Shown here: positions 16,897 through 25,255 of the stretch, in pieces
Layout: every line of letters begins with the position of its first letter
Numbering within the stretch: position 1 is the stretch's first letter
Source of the DNA: Seonamhaeicola sp. ML3
GTDB lineage: Bacteria > Bacteroidota > Bacteroidia > Flavobacteriales > Flavobacteriaceae
Length of the DNA stretch: 64,000 bases
Reading direction: 5' to 3'
Assembly: GCF_023273855.1 (NCBI RefSeq)
Contig: NZ_CP096884.1
Location: 2,046,001-2,110,000 of the forward strand
Translations under genes and position numbers: made by a program
The notes under the pieces: generated by a model
Told to the model about the DNA's origin: nothing
Seen by the model: only the letters and a program-made list of their open reading frames with translations
Databases searched by the model: none

Positions 16897-19800
16897 TTAT
16901 TTGCCAATATTGATGTGTACATATGTTCTGATTTCCCATTCGTTTCCATTATCAAAACCAACTGGACTTAGTGTTGGTTCTGCAGGAAATGTATTTGGTG
17001 GTACTGCTGTTGGCGAATATCTTGGCGAGAATTGATCTAAAGATCTCCATATGCCTCTAATACCTATTTTAGTATCTGGAAGAATAAACCAATCTGGTTT
17101 ACCGATTGATGTCGAAATGTCAACCATATTTTGTACAGGGAAAGTTAAGTTGAAATCTCTGTGGTAATCGAAAGGTCCCCAATCGTTGATTTTAACTTGA
17201 TATTCAAACTTCCATTTGTTGTAAATCATTTTGATATCTGCTCCAAAACGTTCGATAGTTCTATCACTGTCTCCATTAGCTTGAGCGTTACCTCCATAGA
17301 AATTACCAATGATTCCCAGGTTTGGACTTACTTTTGAAACCACTCTTGAGCTTATTTCCCATAAGTCTCTAGCTGGTGCTGAATTAGGGAAAGCAAAAAA
17401 TGTACGATTTGCTAGGAACCCAATATGTGCATCTTGTGCCGTTGGTAGATGTCTGTAAACAAAACCTAGGTTAAATGCGAACTTGGCATCTTCGGCTCTG
17501 TCATTATCCCATTGATAGAACCAGGAACCTGGAGTAGGGTCGTAGGTTAATAATAATTCTCCTGCGGTGGTTTCTCTGTTGCCTCTTACAGCAAAAGGAT
17601 CATCGATAAAGTTTCTTAATCTTCCAGGATCACTTACGTCATTGGGAATGGGCGCAACTAAAGGCTTTTGCCACAAAAAGTTAGGAGCTATCTGCCAATC
17701 GCCAGTTGTAAATGTGAATCCTGATAAGATGTTGGTTTGGTTACCGCTACCTGTATCCTTTAATTTCCAACCAGTGAATGTTCTGGTGGCATCGGCGCCA
17801 CCATTAGCTACTAACCCCATGTATGCAGCTTGAGCATAGAAATTAAAAGCACCACCTTCGTATGTAAATTTAGCTTTACCACCCCAATTGTCATCAGAGT
17901 TTATTTTGTCTTCATAAACTACATAATTTCCTGGGCCGCCGGTTACATCTTGAAAAGAACTACCGTTAAGAGGGTTTCCTCCCCAGATACCACCTAATGA
18001 GATACCAAATTTTCCAAATTCACGCTCTAGTACTATTGTAGCTCTTTCGGTTGGCCATGGAGGAATAACACCACTTCGTACTTGGTTAGCATCTAAAAAT
18101 CGCCGTCCGTTAGCGTCAAATTCTAGACTTGTATCTAAATCTCTGTGGTATATACCGGTAATATCCCAATGGTGAAGATTTGTTCTGTACTTCATCAAAA
18201 ATGTTGGGTTTGCTCCCCACCACAATTGAGGTCCAAAAGCGGCTTTAAGACCTTTAAGAGAACCTTTGCCGTTAACTTCCATACCTAAAATTTCACCATT
18301 GTATATATCTAGATTAGGACCATAGTTTGCCTCAGGATAGAGTCCGAAAAAATCGCCTTCGTATCCCCAGTGGTAATGCCCAGTTCTATAAAAACCTTTT
18401 ATGTCTGCGATTTTCGTGTCCCATTCGAATTCAGCATTATATACTCGAACTCTATTGTTATCTGTAATAACAACTTCTTCTCCTTCGGAATTTTGTACAG
18501 TTATTGGTCTTCCTACATTCTCGTAGAAAATCTCATTGATAGGGTTTTGTGCAACATTCCCTAGTATATTAAAGTTAACTTCTGCTCGCATTTTGGAAGT
18601 TGGTTTTCCTTCAACACCAACGTAGTAAGATTGCATATGGTCGAAACCTAGTTGGTTAGGAAAGGTTTCTTCGTCAGGATTTGCTGTTTCAGGAGTTGTT
18701 AGTAGAGAACCACCTGTATTAAAAGTTGTGAATTCAGCTCTTAATCTACTCAGTTTTATTTTTGCCCCATCCATGGCATCAAGGGCTGCTTTGTCTCCTC
18801 TTGCTCTTAAAACAGCATCAGTAATATTTATGTTTTTAAAGTAATTTTGAATAAACTCTAAATTAACCCCTTCTCCGTAGGGATTGATAGCATGCGCATC
18901 TTTTAGGGTGTAGTAAGATGCTCTAGGGTAAAGGTCATATAGTCCTCGGCTATCAGTTGGTCCTTTGGCACATATACCGAACCATTCTTCATTCATGTTA
19001 TTGGAACCATTTTTAGTATCGTGGTAATATCCACCATTGCTCCAAGATGCACCAGTCTCATGAGAATCGGCATTTTCTCTATCGTCAAAGCCTAGTTTCC
19101 ACCAACCATCACTGAACTGAAATGTAAATCCTCCAATAGAATTTCCTACTTTTCCTAGTCCAGCAGCATTTTCGTAAATCTCTTTCCAATTTAGTAAGTT
19201 GTAGTGAGCCTGCCAATATTGGTCTTCTTTATCTGCTAGAGCGTTGTAAGCATCTGCGCCAAACTCAGTAAACATAACTGGGATTCCTAATTTGTCTTTT
19301 ACCACTTGAAAGAAATCGCCAAAAGACTCACCTCTATAGGTGTTTGCCCCATAGACATCAATATCTTTGCATTCTTCCGCAATTATATCAATGAATAGCA
19401 CATCACCGTTACATATAGCAACTGGGTGATTGGGGTCCATTGCTTTCATTTTTTTTGCGACTTCGTTCATTAGGCGATACATTGGTCTTCCTCTTTTTTC
19501 ACCTACTGCTCTTTTTTGTTCTTCGCCTTCAGGGAAATCTTCAGTTTCAGCACCTTGCCAGAATAAACCATAGTTATTTTCGTTACCCATCATGTACATT
19601 AGTATACCCGGAACATCCTTGTATTGTTTAACTAGGTCTATCATTGCGGAGACTAAATGTTCTTGTGTTTTTTGGTCTGAGTAGATTGTAACTGGTGTCC
19701 AAACACCATCTAGGGTTAGGCCATATCTTCCAAAAGAATGATTTAATAAGGTGTAAATACCATACTTTTCATAGATATATCTAACCCACTTAGGAGGAAC

Positions 19801-20085
19801 TCCCACATATTGCCTGATTACATTGACGTTCATATTCTTGAGAAGTCCCATTTCTGTATCTAATCCTGCCTTTATTACATCGTCAGATTGTTTGTAGAAA
19901 TTGGCGTTAGTAACGTCTGTACCTATGGGAACGTAATCCCAGTTCATACCGTTGATCATGAAGTCTTTGCCATTCACAACTAATTTAGAACCTTCTTCAT
20001 TGTGAATGATTTCAACTTTATCTGACTGAGCAAATAAAATTGATGTCATAAAGAAAAAGGTCACTACTAGAAATTTGTTTTTCAT
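16897..20085 (-). CDS. Clan GH-A glycosidase fused to predicted outer-membrane beta-barrel (1062 aa)
   Basis: A two-part secreted protein. Residues 1-20 are a signal peptide (FFFMTSILFAQ). Residues about 22-420 form a GH2-type (clan GH-A) TIM barrel: MINGMNWDYVPIG near the start, probable acid/base Glu169 in YMMGNENN, and nucleophile Glu274 in VMFTEFGAD. From about residue 440 to the end the sequence changes to alternating, aromatic-rich amphipathic strands with short turns and longer Gly/Asn/Asp loops, as in outer-membrane porins. The last strand reads NEWEIRTYVHINIGK. It is the first gene of the glucan operon, where susC would normally be. The fusion suggests an enzyme anchored on or in an outer-membrane channel. 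The glycosidase specificity is unknown; a beta-glucosidase-like or beta-glucan role is inferred. Confidence 0.78.
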   Translation of the reverse strand: MKNKFLVVTFFFMTSILFAQSDKVEIIHNEEGSKLVVNGKDFMINGMNWDYVPIGTDVTNANFYKQSDDVIKAGLDTEMGLLKNMNVNVIRQYVGVPPKWVRYIYEKYGIYTLLNHSFGRYGLTLDGVWTPVTIYSDQKTQEHLVSAMIDLVKQYKDVPGILMYMMGNENNYGLFWQGAETEDFPEGEEQKRAVGEKRGRPMYRLMNEVAKKMKAMDPNHPVAICNGDVLFIDIIAEECKDIDVYGANTYRGESFGDFFQVVKDKLGIPVMFTEFGADAYNALADKEDQYWQAHYNLLNWKEIYENAAGLGKVGNSIGGFTFQFSDGWWKLGFDDRENADSHETGASWSNGGYYHDTKNGSNNMNEEWFGICAKGPTDSRGLYDLYPRASYYTLKDAHAINPYGEGVNLEFIQNYFKNINITDAVLRARGDKAALDAMDGAKIKLSRLRAEFTTFNTGGSLLTTPETANPDEETFPNQLGFDHMQSYYVGVEGKPTSKMRAEVNFNILGNVAQNPINEIFYENVGRPITVQNSEGEEVVITDNNRVRVYNAEFEWDTKIADIKGFYRTGHYHWGYEGDFFGLYPEANYGPNLDIYNGEILGMEVNGKGSLKGLKAAFGPQLWWGANPTFLMKYRTNLHHWDITGIYHRDLDTSLEFDANGRRFLDANQVRSGVIPPWPTERATIVLEREFGKFGISLGGIWGGNPLNGSSFQDVTGGPGNYVVYEDKINSDDNWGGKAKFTYEGGAFNFYAQAAYMGLVANGGADATRTFTGWKLKDTGSGNQTNILSGFTFTTGDWQIAPNFLWQKPLVAPIPNDVSDPGRLRNFIDDPFAVRGNRETTAGELLLTYDPTPGSWFYQWDNDRAEDAKFAFNLGFVYRHLPTAQDAHIGFLANRTFFAFPNSAPARDLWEISSRVVSKVSPNLGIIGNFYGGNAQANGDSDRTIERFGADIKMIYNKWKFEYQVKINDWGPFDYHRDFNLTFPVQNMVDISTSIGKPDWFILPDTKIGIRGIWRSLDQFSPRYSPTAVPPNTFPAEPTLSPVGFDNGNEWEIRTYVHINIGK

Positions 20086-20313
20086 ATTCAGTATAGTTTT
20101 AGTTCAGATAAAATTAAGATTACATATTGTGAAATCTATATTTTTACCCACTACAAAAAGTATACATCTTAAAAAAACACGGTAATTTTTGATTAAATCG
20201 TAATTATACCCTGAAAACACTAATACTTTGGAAGTTTCTTTAGTTAAGTATTTTTGTAGGATTTTTTCGTAATGTTGTGGTAATGTATAGGTGTTTTGTC
20301 TAGTTGTGCAGGC
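20086..20313 (-). promoter_or_regulatory. Intergenic region upstream of the glucan operon
   Basis: These 228 bases separate the regulator stop from the first structural gene, by far the largest gap in the locus, so the operon promoter is expected here. The region is very AT-rich. I could not find a convincing match to the Bacteroidetes consensus (TTG, about 19 bases, TAnnTTTG); the nearest is TAGATTTC on the minus strand with a poorly spaced TTG. No clear terminator follows the regulator gene, so read-through is possible. Confidence 0.35.
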
Positions 20314-23106
20314 TTATATTTCCAAAATATAGTTTGTTAGGCTTTCTTCGTGGGGTAAATTCATTTTTTTTCTTAGCCTGTAGCGTTTAACTTCTACGCT
20401 TCTTGGTGAAATATTCAATAACGGAGCAATTTCCTTAGAAGATAGATTTAATCTTAAATAAGCACATAATCTAAGATCGTTTGGAGTTAGTTCTGGGTGT
20501 ATTTGTTTTACTTTTTTCAGAAAGTCTTTGTCAGCATTATTAAACGCTTCTTCAAATACTTTCCAATCATCTCTGTTGTTAAGATTCTGGTCAATTATCT
20601 TTACAATTCTTTTGACTTTATCGTTGTTTTCTATGTTGAGTAGTTCTAGTTTGATGCTATTTAAGAAGTCATTTTTCTTAATTAAGCTCATAGTTGATAT
20701 GCCCAGTTCTCTGTTCTTACCCTCTATATCTTGTCTCAACTTCTCGTTTCTAAAGCGCATTAGCTGTTGTTTATTCTCAAGTTCCTTAAGCTCTATTTCT
20801 CTCTCAGATCTTAGAATTATACGTTCGCGTTGTTTCCGGTAATACCTCTTATAGATGTTGTGGATTATTATTGAGATGAGTAATAAAGCCAAAACGTATA
20901 ACGCTATGGATAAATTACTCAAGTACCAAGGTCGCGCAATTGAGAATTTAAATACACCAATATTTTCAGTAAGGGTACTACCGTTTTTTGCTCTTACTTT
21001 GAATTGGTAAGATCCGTATGGTAGGTTTTTAAAAGAGGCTTTTGGGTTTAAGGACCAAGAACTCCAGTTTTTGTAAAAACCCTCTAATTTATATTGATAG
21101 TAGGTCTCTTGATATTTATTAAACTCAGGAACACTGTAGTGAAACTCTAGATTGTTCAGTTTGTTTTTAAAATTACCAATCTCATTTTTATTATGTTCTA
21201 AGCTAACTTTATTTTCTTGGTCTGTGATTTTTACTTCATCAATGGAGATGGTGTGCGCTGTTTCTTTTACTTTATCTAAATCTAATATGGTATAACCATC
21301 AGAAGTACCTATTAAAAAACTTTTGTTAAATAAGTGCGATATGTTCTCAGATCCTGTTAGGCCACGGGGAAGCTTTTCAGAAAAGGAAATTGAATTTAGC
21401 TTTGGTTTTGCCGATAAGCCACTAGAGGTAATGTAGTTAAGTTTGTTTTTAGAAAAGCCCCATAAAATATTGTTTTCTTGGTCTGCAATTAATTTTCCGG
21501 AAGTGAACTCTTGTTTCTTAAAGATTTGACTGAATAACGAGTCTTTTACAAAGCTATTTTGTTTTTTGTAGAATTGGTATACACCGTCTTTATTAGTGTA
21601 TAAAATCTTGTTGTTGTATTTAACCAAACTCGAATAAATACCTTTTTTAACGGATAAGTCCTGGTTAATCTCTATGATTTCTTTAAAGTCCTTATCCGTT
21701 TTTAATTTAAATACTCCCTTATACTCGTGATTTACAAATATGTATCCATTATATACTTCCAAGAACTTACTGGAAATATTAAAACCTTTAATTTTATTTT
21801 TTAATTCCCATGTGTCTCCAATGCGTTCAATAATACTTAGGCCGTTGTAATTGCCTTGCAGCAAAAGATTCTGTTTGTTTGGTAATTCTACAATGTTCCA
21901 TGTGCCATCTACATCAATCCTCTTTTTTATTTTGCCATTTTCAATAATAAAGGTTCCTAAATTATGTCCACAAAAAAGAGATCCTTTTAAATTACGAAGA
22001 GACCACACGGGACCTTCAGTTCCTTCTACGAATTTGAATTCATTAGAATCCGTTTTTTTGTAAAATAGCCCCTGGTTTGTTCCTAGGTACAAATAATTGC
22101 CTTGGATTGCTGATGCATATGTTGTTCCTATTTTTCCGGCTTGATCATGGAAAAACTGGAATGGTGATTCGAGATTTATGCAATTTATTCCATTTTCGAG
22201 AGCTAGCCATATGTTATTTTCGGCGTCCTCAAAAATATCATGTATTGAGTTGCTCAATAACCCTTTTGAGGAGTTGATAGAATAATCAACCGCTCCTTGT
22301 TTATTTATGTGATAAATACCGTTAGACCGAGTTCCTATTAAATAGCCTTTAGATGTTTTTTCTCCTCTGTAAGAGCTTAACATACTTAAGTCTTTGTTTG
22401 CAGGAATATCCCATTTTGTTAAATTTTGGTCTGGAGTTAATTGATAAATCCCGTTTTCCTCAGTTAGTAAAAGTGTATTTTTCCCCTCTTTAAAAATATT
22501 AACCAGATAGTTGTTTTTGATAATATCATGGTCACTTACCAACTGTTGTTTTCCTTGTTCGATTTTGTAAAGGCCTTGTTTAACCTTTTGGAAATAGACT
22601 GTCTTGTCTATTTTGAACATTTTATAAATTCTATTTTCGGAATCTAGCTTAGTATGTGTTTTATTTTCACTATTGTAGATGTAAATGCGTTTTAATGACT
22701 GGAAAAGTATATAATTGTCAATATTAATTATGTTCCAGAATTCTTCATCCTCTAAAAAATTAATATCAAGTTCTTTTGACAAAGAATAATAGGTGAGTTT
22801 TCCATTATCGGTTTTTTTCCAAAAGCCAAATTCTTGATAAGCGCCAGAATAAATTAGGTCGTCTATAACTTTTAAGGACCTCATTTTTCCACTAGGTGAG
22901 TTATAAAGTGTCCACTTTTCACCATTGAATTCTAAGAGTCCAACATTATTGGCTACATAAATGTGTTTATCTGAAGTTTGGTCGATGCACCAATTTTGAT
23001 TATCGGCTCCATAAATTTCTGGAGAATAGGATTGAATAGGTGGTAATTCTTGAGCAATCGAAAAAAAACTTACTAGCGCGTAAATAGTAAATATTGAATG
23101 CCTCAT
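20314..23106 (-). CDS. Membrane-spanning propeller/Y_Y_Y sensor with LuxR-type DNA-binding domain (930 aa)
   Basis: The likely transcription activator of the glucan locus. A signal peptide (residues 1-18) leads into a large periplasmic sensor made of repeated propeller blades (for example NGIYHINKQG, DIFEDAENNIWLALENG) and then a Y_Y_Y-type Ig domain (YQYKLEGFYKNWSSW; YGSYQFKVRAKNG). A single transmembrane helix lies at about 730-749, then a coiled coil of about 70 residues. The last 60 residues are a helix-turn-helix of the LuxR type (LTPNDLRLCAYLRLNLSSKEIAPLLNIS, quoted as the region 873-900). There is no histidine kinase or receiver domain, so it differs from hybrid two-component regulators and resembles SusR-like one-piece sensors. 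It lies just upstream of the operon on the same strand. Confidence 0.88.
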   Translation of the reverse strand: MRHSIFTIYALVSFFSIAQELPPIQSYSPEIYGADNQNWCIDQTSDKHIYVANNVGLLEFNGEKWTLYNSPSGKMRSLKVIDDLIYSGAYQEFGFWKKTDNGKLTYYSLSKELDINFLEDEEFWNIINIDNYILFQSLKRIYIYNSENKTHTKLDSENRIYKMFKIDKTVYFQKVKQGLYKIEQGKQQLVSDHDIIKNNYLVNIFKEGKNTLLLTEENGIYQLTPDQNLTKWDIPANKDLSMLSSYRGEKTSKGYLIGTRSNGIYHINKQGAVDYSINSSKGLLSNSIHDIFEDAENNIWLALENGINCINLESPFQFFHDQAGKIGTTYASAIQGNYLYLGTNQGLFYKKTDSNEFKFVEGTEGPVWSLRNLKGSLFCGHNLGTFIIENGKIKKRIDVDGTWNIVELPNKQNLLLQGNYNGLSIIERIGDTWELKNKIKGFNISSKFLEVYNGYIFVNHEYKGVFKLKTDKDFKEIIEINQDLSVKKGIYSSLVKYNNKILYTNKDGVYQFYKKQNSFVKDSLFSQIFKKQEFTSGKLIADQENNILWGFSKNKLNYITSSGLSAKPKLNSISFSEKLPRGLTGSENISHLFNKSFLIGTSDGYTILDLDKVKETAHTISIDEVKITDQENKVSLEHNKNEIGNFKNKLNNLEFHYSVPEFNKYQETYYQYKLEGFYKNWSSWSLNPKASFKNLPYGSYQFKVRAKNGSTLTENIGVFKFSIARPWYLSNLSIALYVLALLLISIIIHNIYKRYYRKQRERIILRSEREIELKELENKQQLMRFRNEKLRQDIEGKNRELGISTMSLIKKNDFLNSIKLELLNIENNDKVKRIVKIIDQNLNNRDDWKVFEEAFNNADKDFLKKVKQIHPELTPNDLRLCAYLRLNLSSKEIAPLLNISPRSVEVKRYRLRKKMNLPHEESLTNYILEI

Positions 23107-23124
23107 AACAATTAATTTAATAGC

Positions 23125-23144
23125 ACACTACACTAGTGTAGTGT
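23125..23144. promoter_or_regulatory. 20-bp perfect palindrome in the regulator leader
   Basis: ACACTACACT followed immediately by AGTGTAGTGT is an exact inverted repeat with no spacer. It lies 18 bases before the start codon of the sensor-regulator gene. With no T run and no loop, it looks more like an operator for a dimeric DNA-binding protein than a terminator. A TAAATTTG sequence on the minus strand at 23157-23164 matches the Bacteroidetes -7 element, but no matching -33 TTG was found at the right distance. Confidence 0.5.
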
Positions 23145-23288
23145 TTACAATATACTCAAATTTATTATTATCAGTGTATTTGTATGATACTTTGTATGGG
23201 TTACTGTGTGAAATTTCTAGTTGCAATAATTAATTTCAAAGTGCTTAAAATTGCAAACTTTAAATAAAACTTAATAGAGAATAATCAT

Positions 23289-23759
23289 CTAATCTACTTT
23301 TGTATAGTTTTCAGCATAAATATAATTCCCCAAACTATCTACCATGATTTGGGTAAAGCTATCTTCTGTTACAACGGCATTAAAAGACCATTTGTTACTG
23401 GTTTCTATTATTTTATTAACGGGTTTTGAGCCATAGTCCAATACCTCAGTGAATATGCCATCTTTAAGTGTGTAATCACCTACACCAAACCAATCTAAAG
23501 AATCAAAAGTTCTTAATTTACTCCACATAACTTTGTGTTTGGAAAACATTTTTCTTTGTTTACGCTCATCAGATGGCCATATGGTATCTGCTTTACCCTC
23601 TCTATAGTTGATGTAGCTTTCAATTTCCCATACACCTTCTAATGTGTATTCATTTTCATTTTCATTTGTCTCAGGTAAAGTATTGGATGTTTTGTCTTTT
23701 GAATTACAGCTTGCCAAAATTAAAAACGCTGTTAACAGGAGGTGTGCATAGTTTTTCAT
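23289..23759 (-). CDS. Small lipocalin-like lipoprotein (156 aa)
   Basis: A short lipoprotein (Cys18 in LILASC) followed by an Asn/Glu-rich linker and a domain of about 120 residues that begins LEGVWEIESYI and ends IYAENYTKVD. The opening Leu-x-Gly-x-Trp pattern and the strand-rich remainder are typical of the lipocalin-like proteins common in flavobacteria, which bind small hydrophobic molecules or have no known function. It lies on the same strand upstream of the sugar regulator but is separated from it by 182 bases with a palindrome, so it may not belong to the glucan locus. No functional residue can be assigned. Confidence 0.75.
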   Translation of the reverse strand: MKNYAHLLLTAFLILASCNSKDKTSNTLPETNENENEYTLEGVWEIESYINYREGKADTIWPSDERKQRKMFSKHKVMWSKLRTFDSLDWFGVGDYTLKDGIFTEVLDYGSKPVNKIIETSNKWSFNAVVTEDSFTQIMVDSLGNYIYAENYTKVD

Positions 23760-23919
23760 GTCTTAAAAGTTTAGTGAGTTACTCTTAAATTTACAAAAAA
23801 AAATGCATTTGTGAGTTTAGATAGATTTTAAATATCCAATCATAGTAAGTGTTAATAACTTCTATGTAAGTTTTCTGTTAAAAACTCTACTTTTGTTTCA
23901 CTAAATTAATATTAGAATT

Positions 23920-24900
23920 ATGTCTGAAATAATAGAAAGAGTTAAATGTCTCATCATAGGTTCTGGGCCTGCGGGTTATACCGCTGCTATTTATGCTGCA
24001 AGAGCTAATATGAAACCGGTTTTGTATCAAGGTACTCAGCCAGGCGGACAGTTAACAACTACAAATGAAGTAGAAAATTTTCCAGGATATCCAGAAGGCG
24101 TAACTGGGCCAGAAATGATGATGCAATTACAGGCACAAGCGCAACGTTTTGAGACTGATGTGAGAGATGGTTGGGTAACCAAGGTAGATTTTTCAGGTGA
24201 TGTGCATAAGGTTTGGGTAAATGATGTTAAGGAAATCCACGCCGATACTGTAATCATATCTACAGGAGCTTCGGCAAAATACTTAGGTTTAGAGTCCGAA
24301 CAGAAATACTTAAAATTAGGAGGAGGAGTTTCGGCATGTGCAGTATGTGATGGTTTCTTTTACAGAAATCAAGAAGTAGTAATTGTTGGTGCTGGAGATT
24401 CTGCTTGTGAGGAAGCACATTATCTGTCTAAACTTTGTAAAAAAGTAACCATGATTGTGAGGCGAGATGAGTTTAGAGCTTCCAAAATTATGGAGGCCAG
24501 AGTAAGAAACACCGAGAATATTGAAATTTTACATAATACAGAAACCGATGAGGTTTTAGGGGATGGACAAGTGGTTACTGGTGTTCGTGTGTTCAATAAT
24601 AAAACAGGTGAAAAGCATGACATTACTGCCACCGGGTTTTTTGTAGCTATTGGTCACAAACCTAACACAGATATCTTTAAAGATTATTTAGATTTAGATG
24701 AAACAGGTTACATAATCAACGTGCCTGGCTCTTCTAAGACTAATATTGAGGGGGTTTTTGTGTCTGGTGATGCTGCTGATCATGTTTACAGACAAGCTGT
24801 AACTGCTGCTGGAACAGGATGTATGGCTGCTCTAGATGCAGAACGTTATTTAGCTGCTAAAGATGCTTCTTTTGAAGTGTCTACATCTACCTATAATTAG
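23920..24900 (+). CDS. trxB: Thioredoxin reductase
   Basis: An FAD- and NADPH-dependent enzyme that reduces thioredoxin in the cytoplasm. The N-terminal FAD-binding motif IIGSGPAGYTAA lies at about residues 12-23, the redox pair Cys140 and Cys143 sits in SACAVCDGFF, and the NADPH-binding motif VIVGAGDSACEEA follows at about residues 154-166. The second FAD segment is GVFVSGDAAD near the C-terminus. The length of 326 residues is normal for the low-molecular-weight type. It is a single-gene unit with a clear terminator 16 bases after the stop codon, and it is divergent from the lipoprotein gene at 23289. Confidence 0.97.
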   Translation: MSEIIERVKCLIIGSGPAGYTAAIYAARANMKPVLYQGTQPGGQLTTTNEVENFPGYPEGVTGPEMMMQLQAQAQRFETDVRDGWVTKVDFSGDVHKVWVNDVKEIHADTVIISTGASAKYLGLESEQKYLKLGGGVSACAVCDGFFYRNQEVVIVGAGDSACEEAHYLSKLCKKVTMIVRRDEFRASKIMEARVRNTENIEILHNTETDEVLGDGQVVTGVRVFNNKTGEKHDITATGFFVAIGHKPNTDIFKDYLDLDETGYIINVPGSSKTNIEGVFVSGDAADHVYRQAVTAAGTGCMAALDAERYLAAKDASFEVSTSTYN

Positions 24901-24915
24901 AGAAACGAGTAAGAG

Positions 24916-24947
24916 AAAAGCCAAAGTTTTTAGTAGCTTTGGCTTTT
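24916..24947 (+). terminator. Rho-independent terminator after trxB
   Basis: AAAAGCCAAAG (24916-24926) pairs exactly with CTTTGGCTTTT (24937-24947) around a 10-base loop. The right arm ends in a T stretch, and the structure begins 16 bases after the trxB stop codon. Confidence 0.85.
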
Positions 24948-24983
24948 AATTATTATGAAAATGTGTTTTCTTTGGAAACTATT

Positions 24984-25001
24984 TTCAAATCGGGATGTGG
25001 C
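24984..25001 (+). repeat. Duplicated fragment of the tRNA-Pro 5-prime end
   Basis: TTCAAATCGGGATGTGGC at 24984-25001 is repeated exactly at 25093-25110, where it forms the leader and the first 11 bases of tRNA-Pro. The copy here stops at base 11 of the tRNA and continues into unrelated sequence, so it cannot fold as a tRNA. Confidence 0.85.
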
Positions 25002-25024
25002 CCTTCGACTTCGCTCAGGATAAA
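25001..25024. repeat. Possible dispersed CTTCGACTTCGCTCAGGA-type repeat
   Basis: The sequence CCCTTCGACTTCGCTCAGGA at 25001-25020 resembles a short intergenic repeat that I recall seeing scattered through many flavobacterial genomes. It directly abuts the tRNA fragment. Only one copy occurs in this window, so the repeat status rests on memory and not on the sequence shown. Confidence 0.35.
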
Positions 25025-25099
25025 CTGCACCACAGTTACATTTGAGTTTAGTAAAAAACCACTAAGCACTATTTGGGCTTATTAATAATTTATTCAAAT

Positions 25100-25174
25100 C
25101 GGGATGTGGCGCAGTCCGGTTAGCGTACACGGCTGGGGGCCGTGTGGTCGCAGGTTCAAATCCTGTCATCCCGA
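25100..25174 (+). tRNA. tRNA-Pro (anticodon GGG)
   Basis: A full 75-base cloverleaf. The acceptor arms CGGGATG and CATCCCG pair perfectly, followed by discriminator A and no encoded CCA. The D-stem is GCGC/GCGT, the anticodon stem CACGG/CCGTG encloses loop CTGGGGG with anticodon GGG, the variable loop is TGGTC, and the T-stem GCAGG/CCTGT encloses TTCAAAT. It reads proline codons CCC and CCT. It stands alone between trxB and manA. Its first 11 bases and 7 bases of leader are duplicated 109 bases upstream. Confidence 0.97.
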
Positions 25175-25255
25175 CTAAATATAAAAGTGATGTTTTGCAT
25201 CACTTTTTTAATTTTACAAAGTATCTTAGCACAATAACCTCAACTAACTCAGTTC

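Noticed and set aside
20086-20313. A Bacteroidetes -33/-7 promoter for the glucan operon
   Set aside because: The best candidate TAGATTTC deviates at the last base and its TTG is about 15 bases away, shorter than the usual spacing, so I list only the region.
24984-25001. A second tRNA-Pro gene
   Set aside because: Only the first 11 bases of the tRNA are present and the following sequence cannot complete a cloverleaf.
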